19,578 nt of DNA from Candidatus Aenigmatarchaeota archaeon. GTDB lineage: Archaea; EX4484-52; B79-G9. How positions within the stretch are numbered: position 1 is the stretch's first letter; each line of letters opens with the position of its first letter. The stretch lies in contig JAGLIP010000003.1 of assembly GCA_023142905.1 (NCBI GenBank), positions 1-19,578 of the forward strand, written 5' to 3'. Position numbers and translations under genes: made by a program. Under the pieces are notes generated by a model. It was not told where the DNA came from. It worked only from the letters and a program-made list of their open reading frames with translations, and did no database searches. This document shows, one piece after another, positions 13,011 to 19,578 of this stretch.

Positions 13011-14279
13011 ATGCTAGAACCTGTTGAAGCAATTGAAGGACTTAATGTAAAAGAAGCCATAAATGAAATAGAATCACTTACAGAAAAGCATAACCAATGG
13101 CGAAAAAAAGAGTGCATCAATCTTATTGCATCAGAAAATGTGACTTCTCCTGCAGTTGATAAAATATATGTTTCCGACCTTGGCCATAGGTATGCTGAAG
13201 GAAAACCCTTTGGCAGGCACTATCAAGGGCTTCAATTCGTAGACCAAATAGAGGACTTGACACAAAAGCTTGCAAAACAGCTTTTTTGCGCAAAACATGT
13301 TGACTTACGGCCTTTAAGCGGAACTACTGCCAATCTTTCGGCATTGGGGGCACTTACAAACTACGGAGATACGATAATTTCAAGTTCAATACCTAATGGC
13401 GGGCATGTATCACATACACGACACGGCGTTTCCGGTCTTATCGGCATAAAAGACTTTTCATTCCCTTTCAATATTGATGAAATGAATATTGATGTTGATG
13501 CCACAAAAAAGAAGATTGAGGAAAAACAGCCAAAAGTACTTCTTTTCGGGGCATCGCTTTTCTTATTCCCTCATCCAATAAAAGAAATTGCAGATTTTGC
13601 AAAACCATACGGTACGCACATAATATACGATGCCGCACATGTTTTAGGGCTTATTGCCGGCAACCAGTTTCAAGACCCCTTGCGCGAGGGGGCAGATATT
13701 ATTACAACATCCACACACAAGACATTTCCGGGACCTCAGAGCGGCATGATTTTCGGAAATTCGGATGATTTCGAGAAAATAGAGACTGTTGTGTTCCCTC
13801 AGGTCATATGCAACCACCATTTGCACAAACTGCCTGCAATGGCCGTTGCCTTAGAGGAAATGACAACCCATGGCGAGAAATACGCAAAACAGATAATCAC
13901 AAACGCAAAAACGCTCGCACAAAGCATGCATGAGTTAGGATTTAATGTTGTTGCAGAAAATAAGGGATTTACAGAAAGCCATCAGGTTGTAGTTGATGTT
14001 TCCCAATTTGGCGGCGGAAAGCCTGTTGCGGAATTGCTTGAAAGCATGAATGTGATTTTGAACAAGAACTTTATCCCCGGCGATACGGTAAATTCAGATA
14101 CGATGAGAAACCCGCGCGGAATCCGTATCGGAACCCAGGAAATGACAAGAATGGGCATGAACGAGGAAGAGATGAAAATGATTGCGGAATTGATGAAAAA
14201 GGCGCTTATTGATAAAAAAGACATTAAGGGCGAAGTAATAGACTTCAAGAAAGAATTTTTAGAAGTCAAATATTGTTAG
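13011..14279 (+). CDS. glyA: Serine hydroxymethyltransferase
   Basis: The 422-residue PLP enzyme converts serine to glycine while charging the folate or folate-like carrier with a one-carbon unit. The PLP lysine is Lys237 in TTSTHKTFPGPQSG, and the cofactor-binding Asp207 and His210 are in IIYDAAHVLG. NLIASENVTSPAV (38-50) and GHRYAEGKPFGRHY are typical. Length is standard. It follows thyX without a spacer, with AAAGAGG at 12995-13001 as a likely ribosome site. The pairing makes sense: GlyA regenerates the methylene donor that ThyX uses. Which pterin this archaeon uses cannot be told from the sequence. A hairpin and T-tract follow. Confidence 0.95.
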   Translation: MLEPVEAIEGLNVKEAINEIESLTEKHNQWRKKECINLIASENVTSPAVDKIYVSDLGHRYAEGKPFGRHYQGLQFVDQIEDLTQKLAKQLFCAKHVDLRPLSGTTANLSALGALTNYGDTIISSSIPNGGHVSHTRHGVSGLIGIKDFSFPFNIDEMNIDVDATKKKIEEKQPKVLLFGASLFLFPHPIKEIADFAKPYGTHIIYDAAHVLGLIAGNQFQDPLREGADIITTSTHKTFPGPQSGMIFGNSDDFEKIETVVFPQVICNHHLHKLPAMAVALEEMTTHGEKYAKQIITNAKTLAQSMHELGFNVVAENKGFTESHQVVVDVSQFGGGKPVAELLESMNVILNKNFIPGDTVNSDTMRNPRGIRIGTQEMTRMGMNEEEMKMIAELMKKALIDKKDIKGEVIDFKKEFLEVKYC

Positions 14280-14321
14280 ATGTTAAATACTATTAGGTTG
14301 TATTTCTTTTATATGCCGTAA

Positions 14322-14355
14322 TTCCTGCAACAAAGTCGCAGGAAATATTGTTTTT
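14322..14355 (+). terminator. Hairpin and T-tract after glyA
   Basis: TTCCTGC (14322-14328) pairs perfectly with GCAGGAA (14338-14344) around a 9-base loop, followed by ATATTGTTTTTATT. It lies 43 bases after the glyA stop and between two convergent genes. Confidence 0.5.
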
Positions 14356-14370
14356 ATTATTATGTTTGTT

Positions 14371-15072
14371 TTAAACCATATGCACCGGTCGTTTAGCAAC
14401 ACCATCATTATACCTATTAACCGCATCAGACAATTTATCTTCAGATATACTTCCCGCATCTAAATTATCATCAGATAAAAGAGTATCTATCATAGAAGTT
14501 TCAAAGTAAGGAGCCCATATATTTTTTATACTAAAATCAATACGCGAATCAAATGGTTTGAGCCTATCAACGACATTACATACATCTTTAGAGGTACAAC
14601 CAACAGGAAAAACCACATCTAATTCGCCCACAGGGATATTATTTTTTCTCATTGCAGAATCAATTACGCCATCAATAAGCATACCTTTATTATATGCACA
14701 CTGATGTGTGGTTTCCTTCAATCTTGCACAATCAACAATACTAGAACCAACAACAGATTCCACGATAATTTGTAATTGAGAATACGCATTCTGCAAAATT
14801 GTTCTTCCGTCAGAACTTAAATACGCAGAACCATGTTCTTCAGTTTGAATGCCACTCTTTTTTTCTTGTTCAAAAAAATATTTTCTTAAATCGCCAATAA
14901 TTCCAATACTATCCTCAATCAATGCCACACAATTTGGCTCGGATAACTTAGGAATCATTCCATATTCGCTTTTTAAAGTAGCTCTATACTCAGATAAATC
15001 TTCAATCTTAGGGTTTGACTTATATTGAGTCTTAAAATCATCCAAACTATGCACTATATTACGATCATCCAT
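14371..15072 (-). CDS. Hypothetical soluble protein (233 aa)
   Basis: I do not recognise a family. The protein starts MDDRNIVHSLDDFKTQYKSN, is acidic and mostly helical at the N-terminus (DSIGIIGDLRKYFFEQEKKSG), has a central helical part (QNAYSQLQIIVESVVGSS) and a C-terminal region with VGELDVVFPVGCTSKDVCNVV, and lacks a signal peptide or membrane helix. Five cysteines are spread through it without a metal-site pattern. A perfect GGTGAT (15081-15076) lies three bases before the ATG and a TATA box is at about 15112-15125, so the gene is well equipped for expression. Codon usage looks slightly more A/T-ending than its neighbours by eye, and it may be lineage-specific. Confidence 0.7.
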   Translation of the reverse strand: MDDRNIVHSLDDFKTQYKSNPKIEDLSEYRATLKSEYGMIPKLSEPNCVALIEDSIGIIGDLRKYFFEQEKKSGIQTEEHGSAYLSSDGRTILQNAYSQLQIIVESVVGSSIVDCARLKETTHQCAYNKGMLIDGVIDSAMRKNNIPVGELDVVFPVGCTSKDVCNVVDRLKPFDSRIDFSIKNIWAPYFETSMIDTLLSDDNLDAGSISEDKLSDAVNRYNDGVAKRPVHMV

Positions 15073-15111
15073 AATATCACCAAAAATGTAATTACTGTCT
15101 AGTTGTGATAC

Positions 15112-15125
15112 AAACTATATAAATT
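15112..15125 (-). promoter_or_regulatory. TATA box of the 233-aa hypothetical gene
   Basis: The minus strand reads AAATTTATATAGTT. It lies about 46 nt before the ATG and implies a leader of about 20 nt containing GGTGAT. Confidence 0.5.
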
Positions 15126-15236
15126 TAACATATAAATTCATAATATACAACACGAAAACATAAATTAACCACAAACCTACCAATAACCCCGATACAAAAT
15201 CCCCCACAACCAAAAACAACCACAAAACAAGACATA

Positions 15237-15249
15237 ACATTTATAAAAC
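15237..15249 (+). promoter_or_regulatory. TATA box of the L10e gene
   Basis: ACATTTATAAAAC; transcription is expected near 15270, giving an unusually long leader for this window (about 60 nt) that starts with the hairpin at 15276-15301. Confidence 0.5.
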
Positions 15250-15275
15250 TTATCTGTTAATGATGGGATATTATC

Positions 15276-15301
15276 TAGATGTTGTTTCTACAAACAATCT
15301 A
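15276..15301 (+). promoter_or_regulatory. Hairpin in the L10e mRNA leader
   Basis: TAGATGTTGT (15276-15285) pairs with ACAAACAATCTA (15290-15301) around a TTCT loop, giving ten pairs with two bulged A residues (15294 and 15297). It lies at the 5' end of the predicted leader, well upstream of the ribosome site. It could be an autoregulatory site or an mRNA stabiliser. Confidence 0.4.
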
Positions 15302-15330
15302 TATCAATATAATTTAAAAAGATGATAACT

Positions 15331-15849
15331 ATGGGACTACGACCAGCACGAGTTGACAGAGGCGTAAAAAAACGCTCATTTACAAGAACAGCTTTAAGAG
15401 TTCATAAGAAGAACTTCATTAAAGGTGTTCCCGGTGTTAAAATACGCATGTACAACATGGGAAATAAACAATTTACCGGCGACACCATGGTAACTCTTGT
15501 TCCGAAGCAGGATGTCCAGGTACGGCACAACGCTCTTGAAGCTGGCCGTGTTGCTGCAAATGCTTATCTTAAAAAGACTATCCCTGCAGAAGATTATTTC
15601 TTAAAGGTGCATGTATTTCCCCACCAGATTTTACGGGAGCACGCACAAGCTGCAGTGGCTCAGGCAGACCGATTCTACCAAGGTATGGCGCACCCATTCG
15701 GAAGACCAAAAGGAAGAGCCGCGCGAATGAAAGAAGGCGGCACAATTATAAGCATTCGCATAAACAAAGAAAATATAAATACTGCAAAAGAAGCTATGAG
15801 GCGGGCAAGCATGAAAATGCCGCTTTCATGTAGAGTTGTTATTGAATAA
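15331..15849 (+). CDS. rpl10e: Large-subunit ribosomal protein L10e (uL16)
   Basis: 172 residues beginning MGLRPARVDRGVKKRSFTRT, the archaeal/eukaryal L10e equivalent of bacterial L16, which binds 23S/28S rRNA near the peptidyl-transferase centre and tRNA corridor. Characteristic blocks are KIRMYNMGNK, the VTLVPKQDVQVRHNALEAGR block, KVHVFPHQILREHAQA and GMAHPFGRPKGRAARM. An ATG three codons upstream (15322) is open, but the family starts MG.RPAR and GATGAT (15321-15326) lies four bases before 15331. The stop is three bases from that of the convergent surface-protein gene. Confidence 0.95.
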   Translation: MGLRPARVDRGVKKRSFTRTALRVHKKNFIKGVPGVKIRMYNMGNKQFTGDTMVTLVPKQDVQVRHNALEAGRVAANAYLKKTIPAEDYFLKVHVFPHQILREHAQAAVAQADRFYQGMAHPFGRPKGRAARMKEGGTIISIRINKENINTAKEAMRRASMKMPLSCRVVIE

Positions 15850-15852
15850 TTT

Positions 15853-16887
15853 TTAATCGTTTTTTTCTTTAGACCTAATCAATGCAGCCACCAGTATCAA
15901 CACGATCAAACCCACGACACCAAGTCCCGGAGTATTTGTCGAATGCCCGTCTTTGTCAGTATAAAAAATGGCAACTTGTAGGTCTTTTGATGCTTTCTGG
16001 CTGTTTGTAAGTGATTTTGCCTCAACGCGTAGCATATATTCCCCGGCTTTTCCGCCCAAAACATTTAGAGGGACGGAAATTTCTGAAAGAGGTTCTAAAT
16101 GCACTATATTTTTTGTTCTGCTTTCGTATTTTTGACCTTCGAAATACGACCAGTATTTTATCTCAATTGGATTCCCGTAAATGCTAAGCTCTATTGAATC
16201 AGGTATGTCGAGCGGGTTTTTCAGTTTTATTAAAAGTATTTTTGTTTTTCCTAAAGGTATTTCAAAACTATCGCCGGATCCTGTAAAGTCAAAATCTATT
16301 TCTGGCGGGATAAGGTTTGCACAGTAAGACATGCCTACGCATACACCACCATAACATTCATCAGAAGATATGCAATTGCAGCCATCTTTCTTTTTGACTT
16401 CGAATGTTCCGAGTTTTATTTCTGTATTTCCTATAAGATCGTATGATGTCACAGAATATGCGTAATTATTATCGTCACACATAATGTTTTGTTCTATTTC
16501 GCACATGTTTTCTATAAAATGATCTATTGAGCAAACACCGACAGGTGTTATCACGACCGTAGTTGAACATTTAGAATTTGTATCAAAACAGTTAACAATA
16601 AATGAAAGATTACTTAATGAGTGTGCGGGCTTTGGCGACAACACAACACTGGTTGTCGGCGAGGTTACATCGCAAATAGCGCCTGTAAAAAGAGTGATAT
16701 CAAACTCACTTCCTGTACCGATAAAAGGAACAGATCCGATGCAAAAAGTTGCATCAAAATCGGTGCCGAAAGATGTGGCAGAGCCACCGCGCAAATCCAA
16801 TGAAAGTTCAAAATCAGCACCGGAAAGGGCATTTGCAGGACTTACAAGTAGTATTGCTGAAATAATGACGATGATTATTTTTTTCAT
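15853..16887 (-). CDS. Exported surface protein with C-terminal membrane anchor
   Basis: Third gene of the surface operon, 344 residues. A signal peptide (residues 1-20, VSPANA) is followed by a beta-rich domain (about 22-110), a Cys-containing region (C110-C189, including NCISSDECYGGVCVGMSYC), an Ig-like beta domain (about 195-310, with LLIKLKNPLDIPDSIELS) and a C-terminal segment NTPGLGVVGLIVLILVAALI ending in RSKEKND. That tail resembles PGF-CTERM type archaeal surface anchors (Thr-Pro-Gly, hydrophobic helix, basic end), but with PGL in place of PGF. The product would face outward, held by the tail. No specific function is recognised. Confidence 0.75.
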   Translation of the reverse strand: MKKIIIVIISAILLVSPANALSGADFELSLDLRGGSATSFGTDFDATFCIGSVPFIGTGSEFDITLFTGAICDVTSPTTSVVLSPKPAHSLSNLSFIVNCFDTNSKCSTTVVITPVGVCSIDHFIENMCEIEQNIMCDDNNYAYSVTSYDLIGNTEIKLGTFEVKKKDGCNCISSDECYGGVCVGMSYCANLIPPEIDFDFTGSGDSFEIPLGKTKILLIKLKNPLDIPDSIELSIYGNPIEIKYWSYFEGQKYESRTKNIVHLEPLSEISVPLNVLGGKAGEYMLRVEAKSLTNSQKASKDLQVAIFYTDKDGHSTNTPGLGVVGLIVLILVAALIRSKEKND

Positions 16888-16891
16888 ATAC

Positions 16892-17275
16892 TCACATTAA
16901 CGATATTTTGGTTGTCCTGAATACCTTTAAGACTTTTCTTTCTTCAAAATCGACTATCGCCAGCAGACCTTTGCCTGATGCATAGTATGTGATTTCATAA
17001 AGTGTCTTTTCAGGAAGTTTGCCGTAAATTACCGGTTTCTCAACTGCAAGGTCTTTTGCATATAACTCAGTTAAAATTGTTATTTTTGTAATATATTCCG
17101 GGTTTTCGAGCACAAATTGCATGACTTGAGAGTTTGTGGAAGCGATGTTTAGTAAATCCTGGTCTTGTGGTGGAGATCGTATTTTCGCGCTTAAAAGAAC
17201 CGCTATAAGAACGAAAATCAATAGTATATATGTTATCTTTTGATTATGTGTCTTTTCCCTTATTTTCTTTTTCAT
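16892..17275 (-). CDS. Small protein with N-terminal membrane anchor (unknown)
   Basis: 127 residues: a strongly basic N-terminus (MKKKIREKTHNQK), one hydrophobic helix (ITYILLIFVLIAVLLSA, about 14-30) and an extracytoplasmic part of about 95 residues with alternating helix and strand (LNIASTNSQVMQFVLENPEYITKI..., then TLYEITYYASGKGLLAIVDFEERKVLKVF). The strand pattern at the end is reminiscent of small PepSY-like inhibitor domains, but the match is not convincing. Without a signal-peptidase site it should stay anchored by its N-terminus. It lies between two surface-protein genes with spacers of three and four bases, so it is certainly part of that operon. Confidence 0.65.
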   Translation of the reverse strand: MKKKIREKTHNQKITYILLIFVLIAVLLSAKIRSPPQDQDLLNIASTNSQVMQFVLENPEYITKITILTELYAKDLAVEKPVIYGKLPEKTLYEITYYASGKGLLAIVDFEERKVLKVFRTTKISLM

Positions 17276-17278
17276 AGA

Positions 17279-18322
17279 TTACCCCGCAAACTCAAAGCTG
17301 AATGTATTACATCGTGGGCAGCTATACGGATTTTGGTCTGAGACGGTAACATTCAGAGTATATATCTTATTAGGCACAAGCGAAAGCGTGTTTATACTTC
17401 CCATATCGTGCTGTAATACGCCATTGTTGATTATACTATCGTATGTATACGGACCCCAAATTGTTGTTGTGCCCTCAATTATTTTTAACTCAATTGAACC
17501 AGACACTAGGGGAAATCCTGTTGATTTGTCTTTCACAAAGCCCTGAAGGTTTAAGATGGTAGGTTCGCTGTTGAAGTAGTTTTCAGGTGATGTTGTGGAG
17601 CCGCCGCCAACACTTATCAGTTTTATGTTCGGGCTATTAATCAGGTTGCCTCCTGCGTTCACAAGGTCAGGATTCATGTCTTTTATATTCAAAAGCTCAT
17701 ATAGGAATGTAATGAAGGGGGCTCCGGACACATATACTGGTTCATTTATTTCTATGGTTTCGCTGTCAATATAAAGCCTTGCGCTTTCGGAATTACCCTG
17801 AAAATTAAAAGGATTATTGAATACTATTGCTGATGAAAATACTGTAGCATATGCGGGACCTCCGGAACTTACAGTGGAACCGCATCCGTTTATAGTCACA
17901 GTTCCGTCCTGTGTCACAGTTGCCCCTGTGATGTTATATATTGTAGATATACTGCAACAGCCTACGCCGTCACCTGAAGAAAGTGAAACATTTCGGACAA
18001 TTATGGTTCCTGTATCTTTAGAGCCGGCATTGATATTTATTTTGCCTGAACCTCCCGAACCGCCACCAGGATAACCACCAAAACCGCCACTTACATCAAG
18101 TTTAGGCAGTATAAAGTTCGAAGATAAGGTCTTTGAACCTATATAGAGCTCGCCTTTAGGGTAGTTGCAGCTGGAACCCCATCCGCAATTGTTGCCGCCA
18201 TGAGAGTGTATTTGGAATGTTTCCGCGGCAGTTAGGGCATCAGTATAAATATACACCGTTGAATAGCCCGGGTTCGCATAATTACAGCATGATTTTCCCC
18301 CTATTGAATAAATCCTGCTTGT
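17279..18322 (-). pseudogene. C-terminal part of a Gly-rich surface protein, downstream of an in-frame TAA
   Basis: From 18322 the frame continues directly after the TAA at 18325-18323 without any shift: TSRIYSIGGKSCCNYANPG, then VYIYTDALTAAETF and so on to 17279, 347 residues. A strict ATG start would be at 18256, but no ribosome site supports it and it would lose 22 codons that read as the same protein. The content is a Gly-rich beta-solenoid-like region (GGFGGYPGGGSGGSGKIN), repeated Val/Ile-Thr strands, and a C-terminal carboxypeptidase-regulatory-like beta domain (LQGFVKDKSTGFPLVSGSIEL). It lacks its own signal peptide, so as a separate product it could not be exported. Confidence 0.7.
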
Positions 18323-18682
18323 TTAGGTCATTGTTATCGCGCTGGCATTTATTGTGAGTGTAGCTATTCCGCCGTTTATATAACATGCGCCGCCCCCGCC
18401 ATAGTCAGTACCGTGCAAATAAATTTCTCCAGTGCCTGAAATGACAAGATTGTCTACAACAAATATTGCAGATGGATCGAAACCATTAATAGTAAGCCGA
18501 TCCTGTATCGTAAGAGAATCAAATGTGTATGTGCCGCTGTCGATGGCCTGGGCTGATGCAACAACGCAGTCTGTCCCTGTAAATCCATCTCCGCATCCAT
18601 CTCCGCTAATTCCTATAGCGCATACAGTGTCTATATTCAACAAAATCCCAAACAAAATAAACAAAATCAATACTTTTCTCAT
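18323..18682 (-). pseudogene. N-terminal part of the same surface protein, with signal peptide
   Basis: 119 codons to a TAA. The signal peptide MRKVLILFILFGILLNIDTVCA is followed by a Cys-containing stretch (GDGCGDGFTGTDC) and a beta-helix-like region (GTYTFDSLTIQDRLTINGF, IFVVDNLVISGTGEIYL) rich in Gly and Thr. It ends within a beta strand, INASAITMT, which is not a natural domain edge. The upstream GGAGATG ribosome site (GGAG at 18694-18691) and a TATA box at about 18714-18728 show the promoter is intact. If the stop is real, a short secreted stub is made; otherwise this is a single protein of about 467 residues. Confidence 0.7.
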
Positions 18683-18713
18683 AAAAACATCTCCGGTGTT
18701 ATTTGAGCTTACG

Positions 18714-18728
18714 AACTATATATATTTG
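18714..18728 (-). promoter_or_regulatory. TATA box of the surface-protein operon
   Basis: The minus strand reads CAAATATATATAGTT, with its centre about 38 nt before the ATG at 18682. This gives a leader of about 12 nt holding the GGAG ribosome site. Confidence 0.55.
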
Positions 18729-18785
18729 CGTTAAAATGCTGTGTCGCCTAAATAATCATATTTTGTCCCGCCCAATCAATGCTTG

Positions 18786-18886
18786 TTATAATTGCCCATA
18801 TTTCCTCACCCCGTCATATGCCCACACCTTTCTTTTCAATTCAAGCAACATATTTTTTCTCAAGTTATAGCAGACCAATAAAGTAA
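18786..18886 (-). other. Possible degenerate coding remnant
   Basis: One minus frame is open for about 33 codons and reads like protein: LLVCYNLRKNMLLELKRKV and then WAYDGVRKYGQL before a TAA at 18788-18786. It has an internal ATG (18851) but no ribosome site. The LLVCYNLRK stretch faintly resembles the C-terminal end of DDE transposases. I would not call it a gene. Confidence 0.25.
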
Positions 18887-18900
18887 TTCCGCTTTATTTT
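18877..18900 (+). other. Hairpin with T-tract in the non-coding region
   Basis: AATAAAG (18877-18883) and CTTTATT (18892-18898) form a perfect 7-bp stem around 8 bases and continue into TTTT. It resembles a terminator, but no gene ends nearby on the plus strand. Confidence 0.35.
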
Positions 18901-19126
18901 TCCCAAAACTGAAAAACACAGTCTAATGTACGATTTTATTGCCAATGCTTTATTTGAAAATCAGTCGAATCATCTGACTCAAAAAATATGTGTGGTGTGG
19001 GGCATTGTGATTTCATATTTCGTTTTTTACAACTCCTTCAATATTTGTGAGGTATATTATTTTCATGCAAAATTTATTGCTCTACTGAATCTGTTTTTAT
19101 ATAATATAATCAAAAATGGAAAAACT
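18887..19126. other. AT-rich stretch without a supported gene
   Basis: Between the hairpin and the truncated membrane-protein gene I see no convincing coding frame or RNA. A plus-strand ORF of 73 codons starting at 18926 has no ribosome site or promoter and an unusual Tyr/Phe/Asn-rich translation. TATA-like runs exist (for example 19100-19110) but lead nowhere obvious. Confidence 0.4.
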
Positions 19127-19441
19127 TTATTGTCTTGCTATAACTAATGATTCAAACAACAAATAACAAAAAATAATACCGATAAAACTTAAAACCATCA
19201 CCCCATAAATCCCAACTTGATTATTTAACAAATGCTCATAAAAATATTCTCTATAAAGATAACAAAAAACCCCTACTAGGATAAGTAACCCAAATAACTT
19301 TAATATCATTTTAGGGTCGATTTGTTGACTTTTCTTTAATTCAAACAAAGTAATTGATACCCCACATATAATCACGAAAAGTGTATTAACTTTGCCACTA
19401 TAATCCGCCCAACTTTCATAAAGTGAACTTCCATTAATGAA
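19127..19441 (-). pseudogene. Multi-pass membrane protein gene, 5' end lost at an IS end
   Basis: The minus frame is open from 19441 to the TAA at 19129-19127 (104 codons). Reading from the IS side it gives FINGSSLYESWADYSGKVNT, then three hydrophobic segments: LFVIICGVSITLF, MILKLFGLLILVGVFCYLY and VMVLSFIGIIFCYLLF. No ATG exists upstream in the frame; the first possible start is a GTG at 19375 inside the first helix, which would break the protein. The sequence before that GTG still reads like the same protein, so the original start was probably further upstream and was displaced by the element beginning near 19433-19443. Function unknown. Confidence 0.55.
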
Positions 19442-19442
19442 T

Positions 19443-19469
19443 TACCCAATCGCAGCAAGCTGCGGGGTA
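19443..19469. repeat. Subterminal bulged hairpin of the IS element
   Basis: TACCC (19443-19447) pairs with GGGTA (19465-19469) and CGCAGC (19451-19456) with GCTGCG (19459-19464), separated on one side by a three-base AAT bulge and closed by AA. An imperfect hairpin with an unpaired bulge directly behind tnpA is what Y1 transposases recognise as single strands. Confidence 0.75.
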
Positions 19470-19470
19470 T

Positions 19471-19578
19471 CTAACTAAAGGTTATCAATGTCAATTGCTT
19501 TACATCTCTGCCTTGTTTTCCCACATATTTCTTAATTTCTTCTAATCCTCTTCCATCACCAACGGTATCTATATGCCC
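19471..19578 (-). CDS. tnpA: IS200/IS605 Y1 transposase TnpA, C-terminal 35 residues
   Basis: The partial frame enters at the window edge and ends at TAG 19473-19471. It contains HIDTVGDGRGLEEIKKYVG followed by KQGRDVKQLTLITFS. The TVG motif and the Tyr-x-x-x-Gln in EIKKYVGKQG match the C-terminal helix of Y1 HUH transposases, where this Tyr (codon 19527-19525) is the nucleophile that cuts single-stranded DNA. Family assignment from 35 residues is not certain, but the bulged hairpin 2 bases after the stop strengthens it. The accessory tnpB, if any, would lie outside the window. Confidence 0.65.
   Translation of the reverse strand, partial: GHIDTVGDGRGLEEIKKYVGKQGRDVKQLTLITFS

Larger units (their letters stand above)
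19433..19578 (-). mobile_element. IS200/IS605-type element, one end (runs off the window)
   Basis: A transposase C-terminus (19471-19578) is followed by a bulged hairpin (19443-19469), the usual subterminal structure at the end of IS200/IS605 elements. The exact cleavage site cannot be fixed from one end; it should lie within about 10-20 bases past the hairpin foot, around 19430-19440. These elements insert without target duplication. Confidence 0.6.

Noticed and set aside
18926..19147. Plus-strand ORF of 73 codons
   Set aside because: No ribosome site or promoter, A/T-driven Tyr/Phe/Asn content, overlaps the end of the opposite gene.
1..19578. CRISPR array
   Set aside because: No series of evenly spaced repeats was found anywhere; the only repeats are the three 11-mers, the 14-bp tandem and the 41-bp pair.

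Overview
The window is AT-rich, gene-dense DNA from an archaeon. The evidence is the gene content (Nob1 with a zinc ribbon, transcript cleavage factor TFS, PCNA, ribosomal protein L10e, archaeal-type ThyX) and the expression signals. TATA-like boxes sit about 27 nt before many start codons, implying leaderless mRNAs, and where a leader exists the ribosome site is of the GGTGAT type. The genes are mostly archaeal housekeeping plus a few orphans. I cannot place the phylum with confidence; the compact layout and Gly-rich surface proteins would fit a DPANN or similar uncultivated lineage, but that is a guess.

Layout. 1-343: the first 16 codons of a class II inorganic pyrophosphatase (minus) and a possible 39-aa membrane peptide. 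344-2311: Nob1 facing a convergent AI-2E/PerM-type membrane protein, then a small one-TM Cys-containing protein. 2448-3956: an information-processing cluster (TFS, a single OB-fold protein, PCNA), with an AlkD-like DNA glycosylase convergent to PCNA. 4656-5364: an orphan gene, inverted repeats and a broken copy of the 3' part of alkD. 5365-5829: a stand-alone C39-like cysteine peptidase. 5847-10229 (minus): a tightly coupled four-gene operon, MoxR ATPase - DUF58 - VWA protein - BatD-like membrane protein, with overlapping or nearly touching genes. Upstream on the same strand is a 516-aa HTH-PAS-GAF-PAS regulator without a kinase. 11899-12314: an intergenic region with a strongly predicted structured non-coding RNA. 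12315-14279: thyX-glyA operon (dTMP synthesis plus regeneration of the methylene-folate cofactor) ending in a hairpin/T-tract. 14371-15072: orphan soluble protein. 15331-15849: L10e. 15853-18682 (minus): an operon of three exported or membrane-attached proteins, the first split by an in-frame TAA. 19127-19578: a small membrane-protein gene apparently beheaded by one end of an IS200/IS605-type element, whose TnpA C-terminus runs off the window.

Best candidate for something undescribed: the RNA at about 12095-12230. It has its own TATA box at the right distance, three consecutive hairpins (one with a UUCG loop, one with a GAAA loop), four G-U pairs that would be A-C mismatches on the other strand, and a terminal T6 run. 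I could not match it to SRP RNA, RNase P RNA, 5S rRNA, tRNA or C/D RNA. Second-tier items are the in-frame TAA in the surface protein, the IS insertion, the alkD remnant with 41 identical bases, the internal domain duplication in the BatD-like protein and the hairpin in the L10e leader.
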